A stretch of DNA of 64,000 bases, taken from NCBI GenBank assembly GCA_030374805.1, contig JARGSG010000006.1, positions 1,116,001-1,180,000 of the forward strand, in the 5' to 3' direction. The position numbers and the translations under genes are program-made. The notes beneath the pieces were generated by a model. It did no database searches, was not told the origin of the DNA, and was given only the letters and a program-made list of their open reading frames with translations. The stretch's first letter is position 1; every line of letters starts with the position of its first letter. This DNA comes from Gracilaria gracilis. Taxonomy: Eukaryota > Rhodophyta > Florideophyceae > Gracilariales > Gracilariaceae. Shown here piece after piece: positions 1-9,812 of this stretch.

Positions 1-558
1 CAACTGCTCTTTTTTCCAGCCTCGGCGCATCATTTTGATACGTTTTTGCAAAACATCTGATTGGAATTGGCTGACGAGCCTGTCCAAAAACTTCTTTGTC
101 ATGTCTATATCTTTCAAAATCTCTGATGCGTTGTTTTGGTCGAGTGCTGTTATGACAGAGATAATGAACTTGCAGACTCCTCCGGTGGGGTCATCCCTGT
201 TTGGCTTGTAGGGCACACTACGAAGTGCGGCATCAATGCGTTCAAAAAGATCTTTCGGCGAAGAGTTTGAGGCCTTGTCAAACCAGTCTTGTACGTTTTC
301 GTTGGTAGCTCTTTCCAGAGTAGGAGCTCCCTCAATATCACCCATAACACACAATGCGTGTAATGTGTCAGGCTCAATGCAGTCTTTCACAGAAGCTTGT
401 GAGAGCCTGGCATCAGGGTATCTGTCCTTGTTAACGTTCTCAATCTTTAGGCGGTATGCGAAATAGGCTGTCTAAAACCCTATCAAGGCAACCTGGTCAA
501 CTGATTTCAATAATGGAGGCTGTATGGCGGCTAAAACGCTATAGTTAGACGTCGCCAT
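1..558 (-). pseudogene. Ty3/gypsy gag fragment (E1-like family), cut by window edge
   Basis: The complement strand from an ATG at 558 to base 1 reads as a Gag-like protein clearly related to the one at 3787-4567. Both share the stretch that includes VMGDIEGA, then FERIDAALR (here) or SERIDAALR (there), then ITALDQNNASEIL and MMRRGWKKEQL, in the same order. The frame is open except for one in-frame TAG at 472-474, codon 29, where the related copy has Glu. The copy continues beyond the left edge, so its length is unknown. In these elements Gag packages the RNA into cytoplasmic particles. It is a decayed copy running opposite to E1. The family assignment is firm; whether a full element lies to the left cannot be seen. 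Confidence 0.8.
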
Positions 559-1699
559 AGTTCTGCACCCTAAAGATATCAACAGTACGTTACTCTTCAG
601 AACATAGCGCTTTGTTGTTCAGTACTGGGTATCGATCATAGGCGCAGAACGGAGGCCCGGAAAGAAAGAACGGAGTTCTGGAAAAGGCTGGCGGAATGTT
701 GAAAAGCACGGATCGAAAGGGCTAGAGAAAAACGAAAGGGCAAACTAACACGAAGTTGGATTTCTGTGTGAGTCATCGTCCAAGAAAAAGGACGGCCTTC
801 TGTGCGTACCGCAGCCAAGTCAGTTGAATGCTGACTTCGCAGACGTGATTGCACTTGTACATCACACTAGTAGCCAAACGTTCCAAAGAAACAAGATGGT
901 AGGCGCCTAGAAAACTATCTGACGTAAACCTGACTACAAAATTTCACGTACTGTCCGTATATTGACGTACTGCACGCTCGACTCACTTTGCGTGCATATG
1001 CGTACGCGGTTGAGCCATGACGTTGGCCAGTATACATATGTTGCATTGGTGTACGTCCAATGAGCCAATGGTAGCTACTGTATTCAACACACCTGGAACG
1101 GAACAGTCGATGAAACATATGCGTCATACGGTTAGTATTTATTTTAGGTAATTGGAAATATGCGTGTATAAGGTTGTAATCACTTACGGATCATTGATAG
1201 ACCTTCGCGTAGATCAACATACCGTCGCAAAGACGTCCTGGCGTACATATTGAACTCTAATCTACTAAGGACGTCCTGCCGGAGTTAACACGATACGCAT
1301 TGCGCCCCTAGCTCATAGAATAGATTAGTGGTAACGTACTGACACAAATCCTGAGTTGATGGATTGCCTATAAATTGCGTCGGAAGACAGTGAGGAGTTA
1401 CAGAACCCTCTTACCAGTCTTTTTCGTACAACTCAAATCGTGAAAGATTATGGGTCCAGTAGCTGCCATCGACGCTAAGATATCGACAACTAACGCTACA
1501 GGCACTCTCTCAATAGGCTCATTTTTCACCACTTCTACAAGCCAAATTGGCATCAACTGTTTCGTGTTTGCGCTAGACAAGTTCTTTCGGACATATCTGA
1601 TAGTCCCCATGTCGGAGTCTGAGAAGACGCGTAGTGATCCTTTAAAAGAAGGGCAGGACTTTAACAAATAAGTCACACGTGCAGGGAACCAGCGCAGAG
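559..1699 (-). repeat. Leader and probable 5' LTR remnant, then unassigned sequence
   Basis: Upstream of the reversed gag fragment the complement strand carries AACAACAAAGCGC (607-619). This matches the LTR-end and leader junction of the complete elements at 3725 and 42264, so an LTR probably begins at 613 and runs rightwards. I could not find its outer end. From about 1100 to 1699 I see no gene or repeat I can name; the short open frames there look like chance. Confidence 0.4.
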
Positions 1700-2123
1700 A
1701 GCGCCGGAGTTGCTCAGCTGTTTTTATGAGAACTACGCTATTTGGCGAATCCGAGTAGAGGCCGCATGCAACGCCAAAGGAATAGGTGAAGCTCTTGAAT
1801 TTGAAGTCTGTCCGCTTGATGCAGAGGTTAAGAAGACTCAATTACACGCTGCTCAGAAGAAAGCGTCTGGCATAATGGTGACAGCATTGTCAAATGGGGC
1901 CCTGCACGTAGTGCATGGTGAAGTCCAAAATCCGTTCATCATGCTCCAAAAACTAGGAGAACGTTACGATTCCAAGAAAGCAGCTTCTGGAATTGACAAA
2001 ATAACGGAGTTAAGTTCCCTTAGCTACAAAACGTTTAATCTCAGTGACAGAGTAGATGAGGGGGCACCCATTCATTTAAGTATTTGTATTGAGTGCTCAC
2101 GAGAGAGACTTTGTGCTTTCTAG
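1700..2123 (+). pseudogene. Ty1/copia gag (UBN2 type) fragment
   Basis: The plus-strand frame reads like the copia Gag family known as UBN2 or retrotran_gag. It has ENYAIWRIRVEAA near the start, followed by a Lys/Ala/Gln-rich stretch, IMVTALSNGALHVV and LGERYDSKKAASGIDKI. These match the usual W-x-R landmark and the L-x-x-RYDS segment of copia Gag. Only about 135 residues are present. No start codon is convincing, and after about 2060 the frame loses family resemblance. No protease, integrase or reverse transcriptase follows, so this is an orphan piece. The copia pol at 32.7-36.3 kb is on the other strand and need not be related. Confidence 0.65.
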
Positions 2124-2465
2124 ACTACTACATAAACGTACTGAGGGGGACGAGGCTTATCGCTGAGTTCTCCAATGCTTCAATTGCATTCACTCAATGG
2201 AATTTTAGGTACTGTATTTATGGTAAATATTGTGGAAGCTATATATTTGGGTAAACATTTTGGTAAAATGTGGACCACCGTCAAGAATCAAGATCCAAAC
2301 ACAGCCTTCAGTCGAGGCACCAATCCATAACGTAGTACAAGCGTGGCAATTAGCAGCCTGGCCAACGTCTCGTATCATTGCTTTATCATTCGCCAAGCTC
2401 TGCCGCTCTCCGCGTCGCCCTGGGCGTTGAATGCGCTCCTGAGCCTGCATGTGTATTGAGGTAGG
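2124..2465. other. Unassigned intergenic sequence
   Basis: I see no gene, RNA or named repeat here. Short open frames on both strands have no recognisable motif. Confidence 0.5.
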
Positions 2466-3264
2466 TGGGGCATTCTGTTTACATCATGTCCAGCAGATTT
2501 GCTGCCATTCTGTGAATGTAGTACCCACTGCGCGCCGTATCTGAGTCGCGGTGGTCACTATGATCATAGCAGATGATGCGGAACTGCTAGCCGCCGTCAC
2601 AAAAGTCGGGGTTAAAGTACTTGCGCGACGCGGCTAGCACGTGGATGAGGATGAGCGGACGGCCGCTGCCACACTCCTCGTAGCACAGTACAGGCAGATG
2701 TTGTCGTTGGTTCCGATGTGGCCATGGGGCGGCACGTCGTGACCCTGCTCGTGTGTCATGAGCGGCAGAGCGGTAGTGGCCATACGAGTAAAATAGCGCG
2801 AGGCAGAGGATGAAACCACCGCCTCTTGCGGATGCCGAGAGGTGGAGGAGACAGCAGCGGCGGCAGCTACAACGCCATCCTGTGACGCGACTGGTCTCAT
2901 ATGCTGATGCAAGGTAGGCACCAAGCGGGGGCGTTTATCAATGCAGTTGGTGAAAGAGGAGGTGGCAACCACTGCCCCCGACGGGCGCCTCGTTGCCATT
3001 TGACAGATGGACGCTCATCATTCGGCGCTCGCCGTACGTGTTACTGTCGCCATTGTCCTTGCAACAATACACGCAGTTGGCGAAGAACTAGTTGGTCTTC
3101 TACACCTTCATGTCCTTGATAGAGTGCTGCCACGGCCTCGGGACAGAGGTGGAGGTGGTGAACACCCACGGAGCGGAGGGTGCCGACGGCGTGACGCATG
3201 CGACGCGAGTCGAGACGAACGGGCGGGTGGGGGACTTGCGAAAGGCCCGGCAACATGAGCGAGG
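2466..3264 (-). pseudogene. Possible degraded Cys-containing coding region, function unknown
   Basis: On the complement strand several short stretches look protein-like although they lie in different frames. One (about 2570-2780) reads HEQGHDVPPHGHIGTND and continues with closely spaced Cys residues and a hydrophobic tail. Another (about 3010-3110) reads FFANCVYCC and then a polar stretch. A third near 2470-2580 is rich in His and Asp. The Cys/His spacing suggests a zinc-binding protein, but no family is recognised and the frame is broken many times. E1 is inserted 5 bases beyond. It could be a decayed host gene, an exon series, or nothing. Confidence 0.22.
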
Positions 3265-3269
3265 GGTAG

Positions 3270-3725
3270 TGTTGTATTTGCCAGCCATTTCTGTCACGAC
3301 GGATAAACAGCATTGCCGTATAAGCAGGCCCGACCTGACGTCAGGGCTGAGCAAGCGCAAATGCGCTTGAACAAGTGCTCAAAATGCTGTGTGCGACTAC
3401 AGTAGTTCAATGGCCAGGCAAGCATTTGCGCAGTCAGGGTTCTGCGACGACTTAGCAAGGCCAAGCGCTTCTACACTTGTCCTTTCCAAGTATTGGATCT
3501 CTAGCATTCATGTACAACCTAGCATACAGAATCGTATCTGTCGAGTCAACTTTTGAATGACTCGGTGGGGGGTGCCTATAAAATGCCAACCAGAATGACC
3601 CGGATGGCAACTCACAAGAGCACAAGCTTCTCCGTGACTGTGCCCGCTACCGCTGCCTAAATCGCTTCCTTCCCTCCTCCATCCAACAACTGGCACTCTC
3701 CGACTTTACTCAACACAGAACAACA
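3270..3725 (+). repeat. 5' LTR of E1
   Basis: 456-bp direct repeat of 8427-8880, bounded by TG and CA. It contains a 12-bp palindrome around TGACGTCA at 3334-3345 and a TATA-like TATAAAAT at 3577-3584. Transcription of the element should therefore begin near 3605. Confidence 0.95.
3334..3345 (+). promoter_or_regulatory. CRE-type palindrome in E1 5' LTR (repeated at 8490-8501)
   Basis: The palindrome CCTGACGTCAGG contains the full cAMP-response-element core TGACGTCA, a classic bZIP-factor site. It lies 234 bases upstream of the LTR TATA-like box. The same core occurs in two other LTR families in this window. Binding is inferred, not shown. Confidence 0.5.
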
Positions 3726-3744
3726 AAGCGCTTTGAGCTCAAAG
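3725..3744 (+). promoter_or_regulatory. Overlapping palindromes at the LTR/leader junction (primer-site position)
   Basis: Where a tRNA primer-binding site starting with TGG would be expected, E1 has AAAGCGCTTT (3725-3734) overlapping CTTTGAGCTCAAAG (3731-3744). Both are perfect palindromes. E3 has the same layout at 42264-42283 with a different palindrome centre. A non-canonical primer, such as an internal tRNA region or self-priming, is an inference. Confidence 0.6.
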
Positions 3745-3786
3745 AGCAGAGTGTTTGAAGTATCGTTGCGCGATTCAGCAGTTGTT

Positions 3787-4567
3787 ATGGCTACCTTTAA
3801 TTATGGAGTTGTTGCAGTGATTCAACCACCGCAATTGTGATCAGTTGATCAACCCGCTTTGATCAAATTCGAAACATCTTTTGCTGCATATAGTGCTAAA
3901 GTCGAAGACGTCAACAAAGACAAAGACGATGACGCAAAACTCAGCGTTGCGTCTGTCAAGGACTGCATCAACCCGGATGTGCTCCACGCACTCTGGGTCA
4001 TGGGAGATATTGAAGGGGCCCAAACTCTTGAAGAGGCAACTTCTGAGAAAGTACAGTCATGGTTTGAAAAGGCGTCGAGCTCTTCTCCGAGAAATCTTTC
4101 AGAACGAATTGATGCTGCTCTACGGACTGTCACATTTATTCCAAACAAGGAAGATCCCGCCGGAGGGGTGTCCAATTTTATCATCTCCATAATCACAGCG
4201 TTGGATCAAAACAACGCTTCGGAGATATTGAAAAACCTTGACCTCGCGAAGAAATTTTTGGACAGATTGGTAGCAAAAATTCCATCCTGATGTACTACAG
4301 GAACGTATCAGAATGATGCGAAGAGGTTGGAAAAAGGAGCAACTTGCCAGCATCAAACTATTCAGAGATGAAGTTTCAAGTATAGCCTTAGATTTCGCAC
4401 TTACCGAACCTGCCCGAGCCAGGGTAAATCCACGCAAGAAAGGCAATTCTCGAGATCGCGCAAGGAAAACAGAGAATTTGGACAGTTCCGAAAAACGTGG
4501 AGATAGACAGAAGTATGACTCGTCACCTGCGCAGCGCCAATCAACGAAAAGGAAAGACACTGAATGA
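3787..4567 (+). pseudogene. gag: E1 Gag, broken by stops and one frameshift
   Basis: ATG at 3787 follows the LTR by about 60 bases and matches the start of the copy at 558. The Gag body includes ERIDAALRTVTF and ITALDQNNASEIL, followed by a basic, polar C-terminal region. There is an in-frame TGA at 3838-3840. The frame ends at TGA 4288-4290, but the protein clearly continues one frame over (MMRRGWKKEQL), so there is a one-base indel near 4280. A further TGA is at 4565-4567, just before the zinc knuckle. The related fragment at 1-558 is in frame across the same region, which supports a frameshift here rather than a natural end. Confidence 0.8.
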
Positions 4568-6155
4568 AACCAACCCTGCTTGAATGAAAGATGTGACGGT
4601 GTCCATCGTCTCAAGGACTGTCCTATAACATCCTGCGAAATGAAAAAACAAATCTTTGAGAGTCATTACGGCGACAAGAAGTCGAAAAAGGCCAGGATGG
4701 TAACATCTACAGATGTGGAGAGCACGGAAATCCTGGACGGGAGCGAGAGTCGCTTCAGGGTAGCAGTGGAGGACACTGTTCTTGATACCATCCTTGGTGA
4801 TTCAGGAGCTGACTTCAGCGCAATCGACTCCAAAACTTTCGACAAAGTCCAATCATCTGTACAGGACATAGTTGTCAAAACTTTACCTCATCCATTGACT
4901 CTCGAAGGAGCATTCGTACCCAAAGGTGCACCGATTGCAACTGCAACCAGAACTGCTATCCTGAAAATTACGATTTACCTGCCAGGATCGAACATTGCTG
5001 TTCGAGTTCGAGGGATAGAGTTCTACATTGTAGACCGCGACATGGGTGAAATACTGCTAGGCCGACCCTTCCTGAACTCCATCGGTTTCAACCTAAGCAA
5101 CCATCTCAATCGAGTTCGAAACAGCATCCATGACAAACATTTGTCTGAAATCAGTCCTGCTCAGATCAAGGTCGCCAGTGCGAAGTATGAAGGTATATCA
5201 TACATGGCCGCAGACGACGACCCAATCGAGCTATCAGAATGTCTCGCAGCTAGAATTGGAAAAGATTCCCGTGATTCAATAGACAAAGCTTTCGAAAAGA
5301 TTATCAACGATGCCACTACAAATGGCATATCAGAGAAGGGGGCACAGAAACTCTCTGCCACGCTTGAGAAGTACCGCACTGTGTTCCGAATCAAATTGGG
5401 ACCATGTCCACCTGCGGACGTTCGTCCGCTCTTCATCATCCCCGCTGAGAACGCTAAGCCATACAGGTCTCCACAGCGTCGATATGCCCCGCGACACCGG
5501 GATTTTATCATTCAAACGATACGGGAATTGGAAGCCGTGGGTGCTATTTACAAGAACGCAGCTTCTAGATGGGCATCACCTGCCCTCGCCGTCCCAAAAC
5601 CCGTATCCAGCAAACTGCGATTTACTGTTGACCTACGTGGCCCAAAGGCCCGTACAATTACGATTCAATCTGCAATGCCACATCTCGAATCTAAATTTCA
5701 GGACATTTCCGGGAGCACCTGCTTTGCGAACATAGATCTCGCACGGGTACTGGCAGGTCCCATTATCACCAGAGTCACAGGAAATGATGTCAATTCAAAC
5801 TGTACTTGGAGTGTATTCTTCCAAGCGCCTTCTACAAGGTGGAAGTGACTCTGGAAATCACTTCCAAGCAGTCCTATCTGAGAAATTCGACGGACGTGTC
5901 AACAAGATACTGCAATGGATGGACGATTTCCTTTTTTACGCACGAAACGAAGAAGAGTTATTAACCAACATCGAGTCTTTCTTCACCGTGTGTAACGAAA
6001 TTGGTCTGAAAATTCACGCCGAGAAGTCAAATCTGTTCGCACAGCAAGTCCAGTTCTGCGGCAGAACGGTGTCAGTGGACGGTGTGGAGTATCATCCTCG
6101 CCATTTTGAATCACTGGTGTCCATGAAGACACCCGCAATGGCAAGCGAACTCTAA
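4568..6155 (+). pseudogene. pol: E1 zinc knuckle, aspartic protease and reverse transcriptase
   Basis: The frame continuing from gag holds an unusual zinc knuckle, Cys 4577, Cys 4592, His 4604, Cys 4619, spaced C-x4-C-x3-H-x4-C. Next comes a retropepsin with catalytic D-S-G-A at 4799, then the N-terminal part of a reverse transcriptase (RFTVDLRGPKAR near 5620). A one-base loss near 5741 shifts the frame; the second frame gives the rest of the polymerase, including GYWQVPL and the catalytic W-M-D-D near 5915-5930. The frame meets TAA at 6153-6155 where the conserved next residues are Q-F-V-C-A. Met in place of the usual Leu/Val/Ile before D-D is uncommon. The protein would copy element RNA to DNA in particles. 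Confidence 0.88.
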
Positions 6156-6818
6156 CAGTTCGTTTGTGCTACGAACTGGAGGCGAAACGCTATTCCGGCT
6201 TATTCAGAACGCATCGCTCCTCTACACTCCTTACTGGAGGAATGCTATTCGAAGGTTGGCGAACGGACGAAACATGCTATCCGAAATCTCAACCTCAGCA
6301 GCTTATGGGGTGCTACTCATGATTCAGCATTCGCTGATATCAAAAATCAATTAGCTGCTTCAGTGAAGCTTTCGTATCCAAAGGAAGGTCATATGACGTG
6401 TCTATTTACGGACGCATCTGATACTCATTGGGCCGCTGTACTTACTCAGGTTCCACATGGAGACCGAAGCAAAGCTATTGAAGACCAGAGACACGAACCT
6501 CTTTGCTTTCTTTCTGGAGCATTCACCGGATCAGCTGCCAACTGGTCCGTTCCAGAGAAAGAAGGATACGCAATTGTAGAGGCAATGTGCACACTGGACT
6601 ACCTTGTTCTGGGAAAAGAAATTTCCATTTTCACAGACCACGCAAACCTTGTTTACCTATTAGATCTTTACGGACGAAATCCTGGCATTGCACGACACAC
6701 GGCGAGCAAATTAATGCGCTGGGCAATTAAGTTGATTGTTTTTCGTTACGTCGTAGAGCACCTTCCAGGCGAACGTAATGTCTGGGCCGACATATTCACG
6801 CGCTGGGCAGTAAGGTGA
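6156..6818 (+). pseudogene. pol: E1 RNase H domain
   Basis: The frame of the reverse transcriptase continues past TAA 6153. It shows the connection region, then RNase H with LFTDASDTHWA (first catalytic Asp), a Trp/Glu segment (WSVPEKEGYAI), FTDHANLVYLL with the next Asp, and GERNVWADIFTRWAV with the final Asp. This order is typical of Ty3/gypsy RNase H, which removes the RNA template and creates primers. It ends at TGA 6816-6818; E3 lacks this stop but has a TAG two codons after the matching WAD segment. The polymerase, RNase H and integrase share one frame and would be one polyprotein. Confidence 0.85.
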
Positions 6819-8300
6819 ACTGCTGTAGTGAAGGCCTCGAGTGTAGCTCGGGCAAAAGCTCTCATGTGTGTCCCAGTGAATCCTGGCACTGACGCGAAGT
6901 TTGACTGGCCGACACCCAAGGAAATCAGAAACGTTCAAGAAGGTGCAACCGAGTCGCCACCTAGTGGGTTTCTGAGCCTGAAAGAAGGAGTACAGAATGA
7001 GAATCGTGTGTTTTGGGTTCCTTTCGAGGCCAAATTAATGCACCTCCGGATCATGATCGCAGCGCACACTGGTCATGGTGGTCATAGAGCATACAAAGTT
7101 ACGCTGACTGCGATCAAAGCACACTTTCACTGGCAGGGCATGGATCAAAATGTCAAAGATTTTGTCGAGTCTTGTCTGCACTGTCTTTGTACTCAGTCTG
7201 GCAAGATCATCCCTCGACCTCTCGGTCATGCACTGCACGCAGATGAGCCCAATGAACTGCTTCATTTTGATTTCTGTTGCATGTCGCCGGCTGAGGACGA
7301 ATTTCTTTACGTTCTGATATTCAAGAACGATCACAGTGGCTACGTTTGGCTTACGCCAGCTACTCAGACTACAGCTGAGGTCGTAGCGGACGCAATGATC
7401 AAATGGTTTTCTGCCTTTGGTGTCATTCACAAGTGGGTGTCTGATAGAGGTAGCCATCTCAAGAACGAAGTCATTCGTGCTTTGAAGGAGAAAACGAATT
7501 CCTCGCATCACTTTACACTCACCTACTGTCCCTGGTCTAACGGGACGGTTGAAGTGGTTTGCAGAGAGCTTCTCCGCACATGCCGTGCACTTCTCTCTGA
7601 ATATCAACTGCCTCACAGTTGTCGGCCCAGCATTTTGCCAGTGGTACAATCTGTCCTGAACAATTCCCAATTGGCTCGCCTTGGGAATCGCTGTCCTCTA
7701 TCCGTGTTTACCGGACACAAACAGGACTCTCCAATGGCGACAATCACGAGAAGAGTTGGCAAGAAAACTATGGTGTTAAGCATTGAAGATATTCGAAAGT
7801 TACAACTGTCTCGAATCGAATCCATGCACTCTGCGCTAGACCGAATTCACAAGGATGTAGCGATACGCTCCGGAAGGAAGCGAAAGCAAGCTGTTTACAG
7901 CCATAACCGCAAAACCAGTGTTCGACCAATCAATTTCACAAAAGGCGACTATGTACTCCATGGCGTTCAGAAACAAGATCGAACTCGGAAACCGTCATTG
8001 AAATGGCTAGGTCCTTATGTGGTACAAGAATGTCGGTCTGGGTACATATTTTCGATCAAGTCTTTGTTGGACGAGACTACGTTTGAAGTACACGGACGAA
8101 GGCTGAAATTATTTCGTAATAGAGATTTCGAAGTGACTGAAGAGCTTCTTCATCATTTGGCTTACAAACAGGGGGAGTTTCTGGTTATTGAACGTTTTCT
8201 TGATATCCGACGCAAGAGCGGAAATGTGTAACTATTGGTTAAGTGGCCGGGTTTAGAACTGAATAAACAGACTCGGTTTCTTTAGCGTCACTACGAGAAG
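6819..8300 (+). pseudogene. pol: E1 integrase with C-terminal chromodomain
   Basis: This open stretch carries a His-His-Cys-Cys zinc domain (HTGHGGHRA to SCLHCL, about 7054-7190). The D-D-E core follows: LLHFDFC (about 7255), WVSDRGSHLKNEV (about 7435) and WSNGTVEVVCRELL (about 7540). A GPY/F-like LGPYVVQE lies near 8005. The end resembles a chromodomain, LVIERFLDIRRKSGNV, then a TAA at 8229-8231, then LLVKWPG. E3 has Glu at the stop position, so the true protein ran further. Chromodomain integrases steer insertion to particular chromatin. It shares the RNase H frame, and apart from the TAA it is open for over 460 codons, the best preserved part of E1. Confidence 0.88.
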
Positions 8301-8393
8301 ATGTTCCCACCTTGGTTCAAGAATTTTTCTCGGAAGTCTCCAACAACAGAACTCCTCATCAACGCGCCATCACTGACTGTATCTGAATAACCA

Positions 8394-8411
8394 CTCACGA
8401 TCTTTCGTGAG
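8394..8411 (+). other. Short perfect hairpin just before the E1 3' LTR
   Basis: CTCACGA and TCGTGAG flank a 4-base loop 15 bases upstream of the 3' LTR, where a polypurine tract would normally lie. No clear purine tract is present here. E3 has neither the hairpin nor a clear purine tract. Confidence 0.45.
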
Positions 8412-8426
8412 CACTTATGGGACGCT

Positions 8427-8880
8427 GTTGTATTTGCCAGCCATTTCTGTCACGACGGATATACAGCATTGCCGTATAAGCAGCCCCGACCTGACGTCAG
8501 GGCTGAGCAAGCGCAAATGCGCTTGAACAAGTGCTCAAAATGCTGTGTGCGACTACAGTAGTTCAATGGCCAGGCAAGCATTTGCGCAGTCAGGGTTCTG
8601 CGACGACTCAGCAAGGCCAAGCGCTTCTACACTTGTCCTTTCCAAGTCTTGGATCTCTAGCATTCATGTACAAACTAGCATACAGAATCGTATCTGTCGA
8701 GTCAGCTTTTGAATGACTCGGTGGGGGTGCCTATAAAATGCCAACCAGAATGACCCGGATGGCAACTCACAAGAGCACAAGCTTCTCCGTGACTGTGCCC
8801 GCTACCGCTGCCTAACTCGCTTCTTTCCCTCCTCCATCCAACAACTGGCACTCGCCAACTTTACTCAGCACAGAACAACA
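8427..8880 (+). repeat. 3' LTR of E1
   Basis: 454-bp direct repeat of 3270-3725 and about 97 percent identical by eye, with the same CRE palindrome (core 8492-8499) and TATA-like box. It is followed directly by the GGTAG duplication. Confidence 0.95.
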
Positions 8881-8885
8881 GGTAG

Positions 8886-9645
8886 CCAGAGGCGGGGTCG
8901 GGACACGGCTGCGCGGGGCGGGACGGGGCAATGGCGCAGGATGGGGCGTGAATGGGAGGAACGTGCGGCGACGGGGAGGCGGCGGCGGGTGCTGCGGCTG
9001 CGGGGGTGTGGGGGGGAGGGGGCGAACGCTGATGGCGCCTGGTGGGAGAGCGAGTCGTTATGTGACAGCGCGCCGGTAGAGGCGGCGTATCCGGTGTCGG
9101 TGGCGTACGAAACGTGTATGGAGAACGCGTGCCCGGTGGCGGTTTGGCCGTATTCGGGTGTGTAGGGCGCCCGCGGGGTTGGGGCGGGCGGGAGTGGACG
9201 ACACGGCGCGGCGGAGGAGGGGAAGGGGCGAAAAGCTGCGGTGGGTGTACCGCTTCACGCTGCGGCGCGGCGAGGGGTGTGGTGCGAGGGAGGTGGATGG
9301 AGCGCGCACGTGCCCAATCGCGAAACGAGCAAGAACCCGTCGCACGCGCGCATTGTGAGTTGCAGCGGGCGGCTGGGGCTTGCGCTGTGCGCAGGCGGCC
9401 AACGCGCACGCGCCGGGCAGCAACACATGTGACGCTGCGCGCGACCGCGCGGCTGGGCGAGCCGCCCAACCGCCGTTACGGTGGCACGCAATTTTTCTGT
9501 TCTTTTTAGCGCGAGTCAACATACTTGGCGCGCGCTCATTGCGCACGCGCGCGGCAGTGGCACACGTGGTGGCACGAATGCACGCGCGGCTTGGCGCGCC
9601 ACCCAAGTCCCGCGAATAGCGGGAAATCCGACCAGTTTTATGTAG
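8886..9645. other. Very GC-rich, CpG-rich block, no confident gene
   Basis: This stretch is much richer in G, C and CG dinucleotides than anything else in the window and has runs of CGCGCG. Long open frames occur on both strands in several phases, as expected from composition alone. They encode low-complexity Arg/Ala/Pro/Gly text with no motif, so I do not call a gene. It may be a CpG island or promoter-like segment. It drops abruptly to AT-rich sequence after about 9640. Confidence 0.5.
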
Positions 9646-9812
9646 GTAAAAGCAGTTAGAAGAATTAGGAGTCTTCAAGGTTCAACCAAATGTATATTCA
9701 ACCTATTTTATCAATACTCTATCCACATTTGTTTCGAACATATCAATATTCAGACCCATGGTTTCAAGTAAATACATACTTCGAATCATGTAAAAAATAA
9801 ACAAACCGAGAC

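Larger units (their letters stand above)
3270..8880 (+). mobile_element. E1: complete Ty3/gypsy LTR retrotransposon with chromodomain
   Basis: This is a full-length element of 5611 bp flanked by a perfect 5-bp target duplication, GGTAG at 3265-3269 and 8881-8885. The LTRs start TGTTG, end AACAACA, and differ by roughly a dozen substitutions and small indels, so insertion is fairly recent. The order is LTR, gag, protease, reverse transcriptase, RNase H, integrase, chromodomain, LTR, which is the Ty3/gypsy order. The coding region has one gag frameshift, one pol frameshift and several stops, so the copy is not autonomous. A relative of similar design is E3 at 41860-47368. The site is next to a very GC-rich block on the right. 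Confidence 0.95.

Noticed and set aside
6711-7825. Minus-strand frames of up to 211 codons within the E1 integrase region
   Set aside because: They are shadows of the well-supported plus-strand integrase and lack motifs of their own.
8861-9678. Several long open frames of 60-206 codons on both strands in the GC-rich block
   Set aside because: They overlap on both strands and encode low-complexity Arg/Ala/Pro text; high GC removes stop codons, so such frames are expected by chance.
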